Of a stretch of DNA of 64,000 bases, positions 12,749 to 24,780 are shown piece by piece. Under the pieces are notes generated by a model. It saw only the letters and a program-made list of their open reading frames with translations. It was not told the DNA's origin and made no database searches. The first letter of the stretch is position 1. Every line of letters begins with the position of its first letter. The DNA is from Parelaphostrongylus tenuis (lineage: Eukaryota; Nematoda; Chromadorea; Rhabditida; Metastrongylidae). The stretch spans positions 472,376 to 536,375 of the forward strand of contig JAHQIW010007066.1 in the NCBI GenBank assembly GCA_019055375.1, in the 5' to 3' direction. The translations under genes and the position numbers were made by a program.

Positions 12749-13115
12749 TCGGGGGGGAAGGGAAGGAGGAGAGAAGGGGGGACGGAAGAGGGGTCAGAGC
12801 TTTTGGTTGAAGCCTCATAGTGCCTTCATCCTATATTCCGGGGAAGGGTGAGGTGGGGGTAACTCCTCTCGATGATTTACCTTAATACTAAACTAGTAAC
12901 GATTCACGTCCTCGCACCGCTTTATTGATCTGCACGGGGCTTGGTTGTTTGTTTGCTTTTTCTCTTTTCTCCTCTCCTTTCCCCTGATCTCTCGCTCTTT
13001 TTCTTTGCTCTCCCTCCTCTCCATCTTTCCTTTTCGTTTTTTCTCTTCTACTTTCTCCCCTCTTTTTTCTTCTTCTTTCTTTTCTCTATGTAACTATCAT
13101 AATCTGTTGCTTGCG
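12749..13115. repeat. Purine tract followed by polypyrimidine tract
   Basis: 12749-12800 is almost purely G/A (GGGGGGGAAGGGAAGGAGGA). 12945-13095 is almost purely C/T. They lie just upstream of Mpv17 copy A exon 1 (13398). Low complexity with no gene. Such tracts can form triplex or R-loop structures. Confidence 0.7.
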
Positions 13116-13404
13116 GGGCAGGTTTCGCTCCGAGTGGCTTTTTTTCGATTTTTTTTATTTTTTCGAAGAAAAAAAAACCGATCGATTAGGACACTGAAAA
13201 GCGATCCTTGCCAGTATAACGGTGATTAAATGAGCCAATGGCTGCTTATAACTTACTAAATGTGGTTTTTTTTTTCTCAAATGCGAGCGAATTTTTTTTT
13301 TCTAATGACTTTTTTTTCCAAAAGAAATTTCAGTTCGACTTTTTCTTACAGCCGAGTGATCGTTGTTAGATTCTGCTAAATATCTGTGGTTTTTCAGGAT
13401 CGGA

Positions 13405-16400
13405 ATGCTGATCCGATTATTTCAAAGTTCTCTGAAGAAACAGCCACTTCTCACACAAGTGATCGCGTCAGGTATGAGTGCTGTTCTGCGATCATTTCCA
13501 TTATCGGGAAGGGATTTTTTCGAGGGAGAATTTTTTGCTGAACAATGAATTTCTATCAGAATATCAGTGATCATTCGAAAGCCTAAATCTCGAAGATTTC
13601 AGAAATGTACTTTTTTCTTAAAAAGGCCATTTTACAGTGCTGTGGCATCCAGAGTAGAATCACGTTTCACACGCGTGGCGCGTTGTCGGGCTTTTATTTT
13701 GTACTAGAAAGCTCTTCCATTAGACTTTCAGTAAACATTCGATAGCGTAAGTTTTGGCATGCCTTGCAGTCATTTAGAGCCACTCATGTCAGTGGTCCGT
13801 CAAACAGGGCTGACTTATAGAGCCTGATACACGTTCAGTTGGGCAGTTACCGTTTCTCGTCTTTTGCCAATCTTGAGTGGATGCTCCAGTCCCCACACTA
13901 AGAGTTAGCGACGACGAACGCTCTACACTCTATGTCCAGTGAAAAACTCACCAAACACAGAGTGTTGTACACTCGATTGCTCGTGTCTAGTATATTCATA
14001 TCAGATCGAAAAAGTGTATCGGGCTCTATAAGTCAGCCCTGTTTGACAGACCACTGACATGAGTGGCTCAAAATTGATTGCAAGGCATATTGAAATTTGA
14101 ACTGTGGTTTTAACACTCGAAACGAAAGTTAAAGTTTTGACATTTCCAACGATGTGCCTATTTCCACAAGAGACCGTTTTACTGCACTGTAGTAGGGGGA
14201 GTAAGTCAGCTAGGAGGTGGACGGTGATGCGATCGATAGACCGCGCAGGCGCGATTCACATGTTCGGTGCTTTTTGTGGTTGATTTTAGGATTTTTCTCC
14301 GCTTTGATAAGATATTCAGACAAAACACATGACTCTGATGATTGAAGATTTCCTCTACACGTTCATATGCTTTTCGTGCTTAATCTTAGATTTAGGGTTT
14401 AGCTTTGTGGCGGGTTTATTTGGCAGTGTTCGGAGAAAATGAAAAGCCTAGGCACTAGACCGATAAACATTCTCCTACAACTCCATTACAAAAACTCAGA
14501 AATATTCACGAAGCGGAGGAAAAATTTCTAAATATTAGGTTTGGGAAAAAGTTCTGAGAAAATGCTTGTAACTTTTTTTGGTGTCAGCCATTTTTTGTGT
14601 CTTCGGGCTCATTTGAAAGCCCGTTTTCTCCCGCGTTGATTGGTATATAAAATACCTACTTATTTTGAGACGTAGTTAGGAGGCGAGCAAATTAGGTTGT
14701 AGATGGTGCACGAATGGCTGTTGGGTTCAAATGCAACGGTGGCAAGTGAACGCATCAATCTGGCTCGGGGCGAAGGCACAGTTGGAGTCGATCTTGAGCG
14801 CCCTTCATACAGTCCGGATTTGGCTCCAAGCGACTATAATTTTTTTCGTTCAATAGAGCGCTGGTTGCGCGACAAGGAGTTCGGTACCGATATTGAATTG
14901 CACAGTTTGGTCAATCATTTCTCTTCAACAGCAAGAATCCGGAATTTTATGCTCGCGGAATCGATCTTTTGCCGGAGAAGTGGCGGGAAGGCTTGAAGTT
15001 GAAGAGGAGTACTTTGACTATCAGTTTTGTCCTTACAGACCCGTCAATCGGGCAGAACCCGTCGTCTTTCGATCTTTTTATAGTCAGTTCTCTCGGGAGC
15101 CCAGCTTTCCCTACTGAGAGTTATCGAAGACGAACGTTTTACACTTAATGTCAAGTGAAAATTTCAAGTTGGCTCAAATAATGATGGAAGGATCTATTGA
15201 ATTTTGAGCGTCGCTTTGATAAAGCACTCGAAATAAAGGTATATTAGTTTGTCTTTGTTCGGGTGTAATAGGTGCATAAATAAATGTTTTACAAGCATTT
15301 TCTTAGAACTGTTTCCCAAACCTTTCAAATTACAGTAAACCTCGCGATAGCGCGTGGAGCACAATTTTATTTTGCCTTTGAACTTTCAAATGGTCGCTGA
15401 TAGTCTAATGGAAAGTCTTTGTTCAGCAAAAGTGGTTCCTTCAAAAAAGTCCTACCGATAACGGAAATTATTATCTCACTTGAGCAAATAGCTCCATAAG
15501 TCCTGAAATAAATTTATATCAACTTTTTTTCTAAAGTTGACTAGTTATTTTTCATTTTGAGGAGTGATTGCCGGTGGTGGTGATGCGTTTTGTCAAACAG
15601 TGTTCGAGAAGCGAGGCTTGAAATCATACGATACGATGAGGACTAGTCGATTTGTTATACTCGCGTCGTTCTTTATTGTATGTCTTTCTCAGTCGCTTCA
15701 CTCCCAACTATTACTAAAACGAAGACGGCAGTAGTGATATCGTTTCGAGCGCATGTGATGCTGCGGTCAGAGGTGCTCTGCGACTCACGCGTGGTTGATG
15801 GTTCGATCTCATGCCGGAGACTCGCTAACCTTCCATTCCTCCGGGCTAGCTGGTTTGGTGTCAGACTTGCCTGGGAGGATAGGCAGCACTGATTTGATAC
15901 GTGGCTAGGCCATCACGAGTCGTTGTTAAGCTAAATATGCATCTAATCAGCTCTATGATGCTGCGAATGGAATCGAATGCATGACGCATCCCTTAGGGAT
16001 TGACCAACTCCGAGGGAATAGTTCTTTATCTTCCAATATTGCTTCGGAGCTTTCATTTTTCAGTATTTCCTGTACCAACTGATACGAGGTTGTTAAGAAT
16101 AGAATTCATTGGGTGCAATCCAACACATTCTCCCAGTTGATTGTTTTCAAACCTCGCTTTGAACGTTCGATATAGTCTTTGGGAATGAATGAATGAGTGG
16201 TCGGGCAAACGTGCCTCAGTGGTGTAGTGGTAGAGCACGCGTCCCCGGATAGGATGAAACGTGGGTTCGATTCCCATCTGAGGTCGTGTTTTTTGCTCAC
16301 CGCTCAATTCTCTCAGGAATATAGAAAACATCATAACAGTGCGAAATGCATTTAAAAAAATACTATCAATTTCGAGTATTAGCAATTAGAATAGCTGTCA

Positions 16401-19400
16401 GCTCAACTGGGTTAATTAAGCGAAATTGCATACCCGACCAAACCTGTCAAAGGTTTGAGGCTGATAGCTAACATTGAGATGTTGAAGAATGAGTGGTCGG
16501 GCAAATGTGCCTCAGTGGTGTAGTGGTAGAGCACACGTCCTCGGATAGGATGAAACGAGGGTTCAATTCCCGCCCGAGATCGTGTTTCTGCTCACCACTC
16601 GATCCTCTTAGGAATATTCAAAGCCTTTTTGAAATTGGTACGTTTGTAGCCTACGTGCGTTTTTACGGTACTACCCGCTTCATCAGAGCCACACGATCCA
16701 CTCTGAAGCCTACTTTATAGCAGGCCATCAGAAACCAGTGAAGGCGACTGAAAAATGTGGTGATAACACTGCGTCACGTGCTATCACTAAAAACGTCTCT
16801 ATATTCTGCTATAAAGTAGGCTTGAGTGTTAAGCGTGTGTCCCTGATGAAGCGCGCGATACCAGCGAAACGTATGTAGCCACTGATGTACTAACCTCGAA
16901 AATACTGTGAACATTCTCAAGGAGAGTTCACTACACTCATATAATGACTGGTGCTCCGGTCGTATCGCCTTCTTCAGAGCCTTGAAAGGTCAAATTGACT
17001 CGCAATCTATCCATTCAACGCCTTTCGTAACCTGAGCAGAAGAACGTGATAAAACACCGGTCCAGTCTGTTTATAACTCTTATTCTCGAAATGACTGGTC
17101 TACCGTGTCGGCACTATTAAAGCATCATTTTATGGGCTATGGTGGTGGCGGAGTGATTGCCATGCTCAGCGCTAAGCTGCGCCCTGTTGATCCCCCTCTT
17201 TACGCCAACATTCTCCAGTATTCAGTAGCGAACTCCGCAGTCTGGCTATCCTCGAGATGCAGAGAGATACGCCCGATCAGCTTTGTACGACGTTCAGGAA
17301 AAAGACGAAATTCTCAATCGAAAGATTAGTGCGAGGAGACGAATTAGATGTAGCAGAAGTTCTGGGACCCGTGCAATAAAATGTGAAGACGATTCGCACT
17401 AAAATTCCAGATAAATCGAGATTGAGGAACTGCAAGTCAATTTGGCTTTTCCAGGCTTGAAGAAGGCAATACTGTCCTAACGCAGACTATCTCTACTGCA
17501 TTGAATTGTGCTCAAGACATTTAACTATGAGAGACGTCCTCTGATCACAAGGGAAACACTGGATTATTCTTGATATAGAGCACGCCAGCGTTGAATAATC
17601 CTTGAGGGATGCGCCATGCTATCGTCTTCATCCAGCGTTGTTTTAGGCGATTGAATGGATTTCTGATCTTCACAGTGACTCGCGGTGGCCTATCGATGTA
17701 TCAAGTAAGGTACCAGTTCGTCAAGCCCTGAAGCATGGAGGGTTAGATGAGCTTTGAGCGCGGGGTAGAACTATCGCTTATCGGTTGGTCGATGATGTGT
17801 CGTGGAGCAATTAGGCATTGTACCATACGTGCTCTACTCTCTTCATGCCGAGATTCATAACGTAGTCGATACTGGGAAATTTAGAGTGCATTTCGCTATG
17901 GTAATCTTTTGATGCTATCAGGAATTACCTTAAATATCCTCTAAATTGTCTGTTATGTCAGGTGCAACTGAGTTACTTTTTTAGAGAAAATGTTCCTAAT
18001 AATCGAATCCAGAAGCTCGCTCTGTTCATCTCTGCTCTAATTCGTTTCATTTTCCGTTTGTGATAGTTCTCAGTGGTTCCTATGGGTGTTTCGCCTGTTC
18101 TTTTGACACTAATCTCACTTCTGTATCTCTCAACATGTACTATAGACGATTGATTATAGGCACCGTCTCTCAATGTTTGGTTCAAAGCACTGGAAAGAGT
18201 GAAAGGTAGCCCGAATATCGTACCTCTCAAACGTATGATTATCGATCAGGTAATTACAGGCGTTTTTTTCTGGCGATTCTGATAAATTTATCGGAAAAAC
18301 ACGCCATTATCTAGCATCAGCCTGAATAGACTATGTATTTTCTAAAGATTTTTAGCTTGTATGAGATTGGTAACAGGGTTTCTCTGGCTAACGTTTCTTC
18401 CTCTTCGTCTGCCTCAGAGTCAATTGATCCGAGCCGATGGTCCACAGTCGTTCGTCCTGGCTGTGAATCTTCGGTGTTGTTTGAGTCGATTCTTATTCGG
18501 TGAAACACTGCTCGAGTCAGGAGCCACAAATACGGTATCATTTGTGGGTTTTGAGGACCACTGGTTCAGACAGTCAACTCTGAAGAAGACGAAGCCGTTA
18601 AAAGTTAGCCGAATAAAGTTTGAATCCAACCTTGTGTTAGCTAAGAAATCTCGGTTCTTTTCTATTATCTGGAGACAAATGAAGAAACGATCTCTTTCAT
18701 TGGGCAAAGACTTTCCATTGCACCTTCGGTAATCATTACAAAGCTTAAATCTCTGGATTACTTCGCTGGGAGCCGAAAAGCACATGGACGTGTAGAGGAA
18801 ATATTTTAGTATCAGAGTCATACGTTTTATCCGAACTTTCTTTCAAAGCGGAGAAAAAATGAGTAGTGATGGTTTTCTTTCAGACTCTTTTTTCACCATG
18901 GTTCAACGCGTTGATTTTGCTTAATCTCCGTTTACTAGAAGGTATTTCATTCAAAGAGTCTTATAGAAAGATGAAGAATGACTGGTGGACCATATATAAA
19001 AATAGCTTAAAGGTGAGTTTGACTTTTGTGTGTAGAAGTCTATTTTGCAGTAGGTACTACCATTATCAAATAGTATCAGATAGCACGCGCTTGTGACGCA
19101 GTGGTTAGAGGTGTTCTGCGTCACACACAAGGTCGATGGATCGACCTCGCTCTCTGGGTCACCGAGCCATCCATCCTTCCGTGGTCGGTAAATTAGTTTC
19201 GGACTGATCGCGGACTTGTCTGGGAGGATAAGCAGTACTGATTCGATACAGCGGAAGGCTACCGCGAACCATTGTAAAAGCCAGATATGCATCTAATTAC
19301 GTCAAAACGAAGTTAAAAATTGAAGACGAATGCATGGCTCATTCCTCAAGGATTCATCGACGGCCGAGAGCTTCAATTTTTAAATCATTTATCTGATAGC

Positions 19401-20383
19401 ACAAAATGTGATAATTGTGGAAAACCGACTATACTTTGATTTCTGGATTATTAATTAATAATGGTTTACCGTATGATTTCTCAGCAAAGTTCCGGCACGA
19501 GTCACCGGTTCTGAAGAAGACGAAGGCATTTAAATGTTAGCCAAATAAGGTTTCATCAGGATAGAGTTCTTTTGCAGCTTTCCAGAAGTCTAGTATGGCA
19601 CCGCGACTGTTAGAAGTGCGTTCACCTCTCTCGCAAGCCTCAACAGCAGCACGTTCCATTCGTCTGCTCATCTCCCGCTTTTAGATGCAATCGGCACCAA
19701 AGAAGTTGAACTCTGCGTTAAGTAATAAGATTGTGCAACGTTGTGTTCCTTCACAGTGATTGATTGCCAAGTGTCTTTTGCTTGGCTTACGGCTTATGGG
19801 ATGCTAATGCTGAGAATAGAGGAAAGTTGGTTCTGCAAATATTACTACATTTTGTGCTCCCTGATAATTATACCGACTACTATAGGATAGATTTTTCTAC
19901 GTAGAATTGTGGGTTCTAAGTCTTTTGGGACCATGGACCCGAACCTCTGCATCTCTAATTCCCCGCGTATTGCATCTATCAACGGCGTCTAACCCCAGCG
20001 TGCTGCACCTAACAATGGAACTATGGGGTTAAACCCCGTTGTTAGACGCTGTCATTGTCAGATGCAGCAGTTGGTATCAGTAAAGCAGAGGGTTGGCTCT
20101 TTGTCCCGAATGGGTTGAGTTTTTTTTCAAACGTTTTCTCAAGTTTTTCTTCCTTAAGGAAGTCCTCGAGTATTTTTACTGGTGAGTTGGATAAATTTTT
20201 TTTCAGTAATAAACTGAATTTTTTAAGGTTTGGCCAGCAGTTCAACTCATCAATTTCTACTTAATTCCTCTGAATATGCGTATCATCGTAGTACAATTGG
20301 TGGCATTCTTCTGGAACAGCTATTTGTCGTTCAAAACGCAAAAAACCCACGTGGTCGTCGAGCCTATTCTTCCGTTGTATTGA
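13405..20383 (+). CDS. Mpv17/PMP22-family membrane protein, copy A, complete
   Basis: Five exons: 13405-13471 (acceptor at 13397), 15562-15677, 18160-18249, 18884-19012, 20228-20383, with stop TGA at 20381-20383. The sum is 558 nt, or 185 residues, the usual size for the family (about 175-200), and all intron phases match. Family landmarks appear in order: [11 protein letters not shown] (exon 1), a GGGD...Q..FEKRG motif (exon 2), [11 protein letters not shown] (exon 3), FSPWFN..LL...LEG followed by [11 protein letters not shown] (exon 4), then [15 protein letters not shown] and FFWNSYLSF (exon 5). Mpv17/PMP22 proteins are small four-helix channels of the inner mitochondrial or peroxisomal membrane, linked to mitochondrial DNA maintenance. 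Which organelle this copy serves cannot be read from the sequence. The start ATG lies 8 nt after TTTTCAG, consistent with trans-splicing. Intron 1 carries a fold-back repeat and a deleted mariner; introns 2 and 4 carry SINEs. This is the only intact member of three copies in the window. Confidence 0.92.
13776..14060. repeat. Fold-back element in Mpv17 copy A intron 1
   Basis: The terminal inverted repeat is about 47 bp. GAGCCACTCATGTCAGTGG opens the left end at 13776 and its complement closes the right end at 14060; CAGGGCTGACTTATAGAGCC and its complement lie inside. The interior contains the ACGAACGCTCTACACTC text that relates it to the element at 71-363. Confidence 0.82.
14538..15322 (+). 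mobile_element. Second deleted mariner, with nested repeat fragment
   Basis: Inverted ends of about 36 bp (GGTTTGGGAAAAAGTTCTG at left; complement at right, ending 15322) enclose 785 bp. The left flank is TA; the right flank is TT, so the duplication has mutated. An ORF (14703-14996) fuses a short HTH piece ([12 protein letters not shown]) directly to the C-terminal mariner signature [13 protein letters not shown], showing an internal deletion of the middle of the gene. A fragment related to the fold-back repeat of 71-480 is inserted at about 15028-15215. Confidence 0.82.
15752..16045 (+). mobile_element. SINE, long family, in Mpv17 copy A intron 2
   Basis: The head GCGCATGTGATGCTGCGGTC is at about 15752. 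The B-box GGTTCGATCTC and the body CCTGGGAGGATAGGCAGCAC follow, with the tail GCATGACGCATCCCTTAGGG near 15980. Confidence 0.75.
16205..16330 (+). mobile_element. tRNA-like SINE, short family, copy 1
   Basis: GCCTCAGTGGTGTAGTGGTA (16211-16230) and GGGTTCGATTCCC (about 16262-16274) are A- and B-box-like. CTGAGGT can pair with the first seven bases as an acceptor stem. The anticodon region is irregular and a second near-copy lies 290 bp away, so I call a SINE rather than a working tRNA gene. Confidence 0.7.
16495..16625 (+). mobile_element. tRNA-like SINE, short family, copy 2
   Basis: Near-identical to the copy at 16205, including its AATGAGTGGTCGGGCAAA leader, with GGGTTCAATTCCC as B-box. The pair may be a local duplication. 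Confidence 0.7.
16636..16885. repeat. Inverted repeat with hammerhead-like core in both arms
   Basis: The arms, about 16636-16735 and 16800-16880, share CTGCTATAAAGTAGGCTT and a CTGATGAAGCG core, read on the minus strand in the left arm and the plus strand in the right. The right arm keeps CUGAUGA and GAAACGUA (about 16843-16867). The left arm has lost the GAA box. I read it as a head-to-head relic of a small PLE-type or hammerhead-bearing element. Confidence 0.5.
16935..17050 (-). repeat. PLE-tail fragment
   Basis: The minus strand shows the PLE tail phrase GTCAATTTGACCTTT followed by GGCTCTGAAGAAGGC (about 16970-17005), after which the GAAAC box is lost. It is the same tail as at 24.2 kb and, more decayed, at 17440-17480 on the plus strand. 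Confidence 0.45.
17585..17842 (-). mobile_element. SINE, long family, in Mpv17 copy A intron 2
   Basis: The minus strand gives the tail (GATGAAGACGATAGCATGGC), CGAGTCACTGTGAAGATCAG in the body, and a decayed head near 17800-17842. Confidence 0.6.
19085..19382 (+). mobile_element. SINE, long family, in Mpv17 copy A intron 4
   Basis: The head GCGCTTGTGACGCAGTGGTT is at 19087. The body has GTCTGGGAGGATAAGCAGTA and the tail has GCATGGCTCATTCCTCAAGG. Typical tRNA-like boxes with substitutions. Confidence 0.78.
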
Positions 20384-23039
20384 TAGTCGCATAGATCTGA
20401 TAGTTAGTTGTAGATATTATCACAGATTGTATAGATTGTAGTGAGTGTATTTTAAAACTATGAAAAGCTTATCGTAATAATATAGACTTGAGGCTTAGTT
20501 TCAAACATAGGCATAAGGGAGGAGGAGGACTGAGGACATGATATGCAGAATTCTTAGACAAAATGCCTAATAGTTTCATTTTCTATGAGAAGAATACGAC
20601 CATGTTTGAGTTAGAATCAAACTTCTCTTCAAAAAGTGTGTGCTCGGAGACAAAGAAGATTTCTGTTTTGAGTAATTATCAAAATACAACTGCCTTGAAT
20701 TTCAATACCTCGGTGTCCTTCATAAAAGTAAATAGGTGGCACTGTTTTGCTTAAGTTTCAGTTTTTCTTTGTATAAATTGTACAGAACCAACATAACTTT
20801 GTAGTTTTCTTGTTAGACAAGTGATTTAGAGGTTTTTCATTGTCAAATCAAAAGCAGTGGCCGATTTGTAAGGATTTATACACAAGTAGGACTCCCATTA
20901 TAGATACCGAGGAGGGACGATTACAGCTTCTTTGGCCCTAGGCTTAAAACTCTACTTAAGTCATGGATTTGTGAATTCATTTTTTGCAGGCCTTTTCTTG
21001 ATAGGAAGAGATTTTCTTTCGAGTATATTCACTGAGATGCTCGGGAAATAGTGGGAGGACTTGGTCAACAGGGTGGAGACACCTTCACAGTGAATTCTGT
21101 TCAGCTTTTAGCAAATCACCCACATGTGCAGAATGCTTTCGTTCGAGACATTCTATCTCTTCTGTTGATCAGTATCATAGTTTGATGTTTCATGTGTTTC
21201 ATCGGTTTCGTGACTCTAATCCATACTGAAAAGCGTGTGCAGCACTGGTTAAGAGGTCCTTTGCAACGCACATATACTTAAACAATCGATGGTCGATGGT
21301 TCAACCCCACGTCAAGGCTCACCAAGCCTCCAACCCTTTTGGGGTGGGTGAATTGGTTCCGGACTGTCTGTGAACAGTAGCCCTGACTAGATGTATTGGT
21401 AAGCCATCGCCAGTAAACGCTGCTCGATGAAGGCGAATCTATGACGCATCTCTCAGGGACTGGTCATCGCCAAAAGCTTTATCCTTTATTCTTCTAACTC
21501 CCTCTTGTGATGGCTTTGCTACCATTTAAAAATTTGTGGTGCCTTTTGACTTTCCACTGCCTTCCAAACGACGAGATGTTTTTGATTTGTTTCTCCGCCT
21601 GCTTCTCGAACTTTCTTAAAAGAGGCTCTATTTAGAGACTGTAGTAAGTAGTCCTCCCAGTATCATTTATAAATTCTTTACCAACGCTGTTGGCCATTGC
21701 TTATGAGTCAAGCCAGTAGTTGTCCGTATAATCTGCAAAAATTCTTTATTATCTTATTGCTTTTATAGCAGTGTTATGATGTTATAATTATAGTCTTGGT
21801 TGAGTACGCAAAATCTCAAACCCTGGGCTAGAACTGAGTTCGCGTCTCAGGCTTTCTGGAGTTAAGTGCTAGCAGAAGAGGAACCTCGGAAGTGTCGTGC
21901 TTAACACGCGCCTCCAGAATGCGTGAAACGCAGATTCTTTTTCTGCCTTAGATCCGAACTTTCGCTCGTTATTTAGCATTCTTGAAGTATGTTGTGATTT
22001 TAGTTGCTTATTGTTTCTTCCTATGAGTTGAGCCACTTCTGTTCCAATTAGTCACGAATCTGCAGTTAGATCTTTTTGTTTGAATTAGATCACATTTCTG
22101 CAAATGCTCATCTGAAAACATCAGATAGTTTGGTATAATCTCCATGACCTTTTACTTTGCTTTTTCTTCTCCATTGTACCTACATTTGTTGTTTCTTCTG
22201 TTAATGATCCCTTGTTTCTTATCTTCAATATTAATAGTTTTGAGAAAGTCTTAATAAGACGAAACAGCACAAGTGTATTTAGAAGTGAGATTTACTGTTG
22301 TTGAAAACTACGATCTCTCTTTCCTCAGTGTAGCAAAACATTTCACAATGATTTGGAAAATCATCTATTTGGGAAAGATGAATTAAAATACGCAATAACG
22401 GTGTTATGACTCAGTTAGATACTGTAGTTATTGAAATCACCGTTATTTAAGCCAACAAATGACTACTGAAAATCTGGTAAAAATTCTGTATTCATTGAAA
22501 AAAAGTCTCTAGTCAATCGTGCACCAGATAGAGCAGACGCCGTCACCTTGATTATACGCTTAAATTTTCGGTTTCAAGCTTTGTTCAGTTTCTTAAGTTT
22601 ATAATGTATTTGCAGAAGGACAAATCTAGGAATCTGTTTAGGAAATGTTCAGGAAAAAGACTGAGAAAGTTCTAGGAAGAAGGGTCTGTTGTTTACATCA
22701 TAGTGCCTTATCCTTTTTGCTTACACGATCACCTATTCTATAAAGGACTCGTATGCAAGTGGGCGTGCATAAAAAAAACAGATGGTCATCTCAATTCGTC
22801 AAGATTTTGGCAGCATAGAATGGGGTTTTAGCAGCGTGTTCGTAATCGCTTCACTTCTTACGATAACGAATTTTGCTCCGAAGTTAATGGATGAGGCTTG
22901 ATTACATTGCTGTGTCAAGGTTTGGATACATACGTAGTTGCTGACAGTGACCTTTAGGCTAGATATCTAAGAGCTCTTGCCAGCTTCTATCAGAGTGAAT
23001 AGTAAGGAGTTTATTTGTCGGAGATGACTCCAAATCTCC
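20384..23039. other. Intergenic between Mpv17 copy A and unit B
   Basis: It contains the SINE at 21230-21500. Otherwise I see nothing beyond short frames. A clear AATAAA poly(A) signal for copy A is not evident close to its stop. Confidence 0.5.
21230..21500 (+). mobile_element. SINE, long family, diverged
   Basis: Diverged head AGCACTGGTTAAGAGGTCC, B-box-like GGTTCAACCCC, and tail TGACGCATCTCTCAGGGACT. It lies between Mpv17 copy A and unit B. Confidence 0.65.
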
Positions 23040-23864
23040 TTCTGTCATACTTCCCACTGACTCAATTGTACTATGTAAAGGAGAATACCCAACTAAGGAG
23101 TTGCAAATCTGAAGAAGTACTGAAATGCTAATGGCAAAAGTTGTAAATTGCGAAATTGGTTTCTTCAGAATTAGTATAAATCTCGGAGAGTTCGAAAATG
23201 TTCTTCAGAATTAGTGAATATCTCGGATTTTTCGAAAATGTACTTGCTTCTCTTAGAGGCCTTTTTACAGCGCTGTAAAAAAAAAAAAAAAACAGAATTC
23301 TGTTTATGTCACAATCAGTGCAATCAATTACTTTGATAGCTTGCTCAAGAACAATATAATCTGACAGTGTAATTTGAGTCTTCCATGGCAGCCAAACGCA
23401 TGCATTCGACAATCGAACACTCTGAAAGAATATCACGGTGATTGTTTCACTCGACTTTGAGTGTAAAAGGTTCGTCGTCGACACGTCTATGTAATGGGTA
23501 GATTCCCGAGAAACTGATTGAACGAAGACACCGTGCAATTGACGAGGCTGGAAGGTCGAAATACGTGTCTTGCACTGTATAAGTGCCCATAACACACATG
23601 AGAGGTCCAAAATACATTTTCAGAATTGTGTTTCACATTATCGTGTATTTTCGCGCGTAGTTTCGGAAGAGCAGAGCTCTTCCTTTAGACTAGCAGAAAT
23701 CGATCATTAATGGAAATCTCGGTGAATTTGAAAATGCATTCGGCTTCTAATAAGGCCTCTTCACAGCGCTGTATCAGGAATAATAAAGTTTTACGTAACT
23801 GCGACCCAAAAACCCCACTAGGCACGCATAAGGAACAGAAGCATGAAGGAGCAGATTTTTACGT

Positions 23865-24345
23865 CAAATTCATGGTCCTTGCATAGGAATCGAAAACATC
23901 CGCGCGCAAAACTTTGGAAGTCTTTTGGATACATAGCAAAGGCCCAAAAATGAACCGAAAAGAGGAATGCCTCATAATAACGCGTGACCTAGCAACATAC
24001 CTCAGGCTGATATTCCCGACCTGAGCCAGGCACAGTCTCACATTATCATAGACTCCAAGTGGCAGGTCTTCAATGATTAGTTGAATGACCTAAAACATCT
24101 AAAAGGTGAGTGTTTTTGAAATGAAGTTATTCCTATGCTACCCAAAAATTTATCTCTTACGTTTTCTGCTAGGGTTATGAAGGCCTTTGATTTAATAACT
24201 TGCGAATCAATTTGACCTTTCCAGGCTCTGAAGATGACGAACCTTGCCGAAACGTAAGCCACCACGACTGTTGTAATATTCGTGCTGCATTATTGACTGT
24301 ATTGTTATATGCTTCGCTGATATTCAATAAATCATACTACTAACA
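23865..24345 (+). mobile_element. Penelope-like element 3' fragment with hammerhead-like tail
   Basis: The plus strand encodes a short remnant of the PLE C-terminus (a phrase like LEVFWIHSKGPKMNRKEECL followed by a YLRLIF motif), ending near 24015. About 200 bp later the PLE tail appears: GGCTCTGAAGA at 24224, GCCGAAACGTAAGCC ending 24260. It differs enough from the 25.7-kb element to be a separate, older insertion or subfamily. Confidence 0.65.
24224..24260 (+). ncRNA. Hammerhead-like motif, second PLE subfamily
   Basis: It reads stem I strand GGCU, core CUGAAGA, a 14-nt stem II region, core GAAAC, GUA at the cleavage position, then AGCC closing stem I. The catalytic core is intact, but the 14-nt stem II (TGACGAACC...) does not pair cleanly, so this is a decayed or variant copy. 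Confidence 0.5.
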
Positions 24346-24677
24346 CCTCGGAGCGGCTAAACAGAAGAGGATACTGAATTCCATTGGAACATTAGCCACT
24401 AAAAACCATTATTACATGTTAACAGCTCTGTATACACGTGTTGGTGATGGTCCGTGGGAACAAGGTAACTTGAACATAACTGCCAACATATATAATCTGA
24501 TAACACATCTTGAGACAATTCATGAGGTTTTGTTATGGCACTTATAAAGTGTCAGACACGTGTTTCCGCCTTGCACCCATCAGTTGCACGGTGCCTTTTT
24601 TTTCTTGTTCAGCGAATTCCTTACAGGGCATAAACCCCCTAAATATGAAGTAACCGACACCGCACAAACAAATCACG

Positions 24678-24780
24678 GCATGTCAGGTGATGAAATCCCC
24701 CGACATTGTAGTGACCATCATTCATGCATCGACCATTACAGTGTCGAGGGATTTTATCACCTGAAATGCGGTGATGTTTT
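24678..24780. repeat. Hairpin repeat, unit B copy
   Basis: GCATGTCAGGTGATGAAATC is followed about 65 bp later by its near reverse complement (GATTTTATCACCTGAAATGC). It occurs again in unit C at 44449-44556, so it predates the duplication. Confidence 0.7.

Noticed and set aside
16205..16625. Two tRNA genes
   Set aside because: A- and B-box-like motifs and an acceptor-like stem exist, but the anticodon arm is irregular and many diverged copies with SINE tails occur across the window.
17105..17329. Glycine-rich [11 protein letters not shown] frame as a second Mpv17 exon 2
   Set aside because: The GGGG phrase resembles the GGGD motif but the flanking residues do not match the family, and the true exon 2 and exon 3 of copy A join in phase without it.
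18361..18732. A 123-codon ORF in Mpv17 copy A intron 3
   Set aside because: It reads through the dispersed GGCTAACGTTTC / CTTCATCAGAG repeat that also yields a frame at 55757-55969; no protein family.
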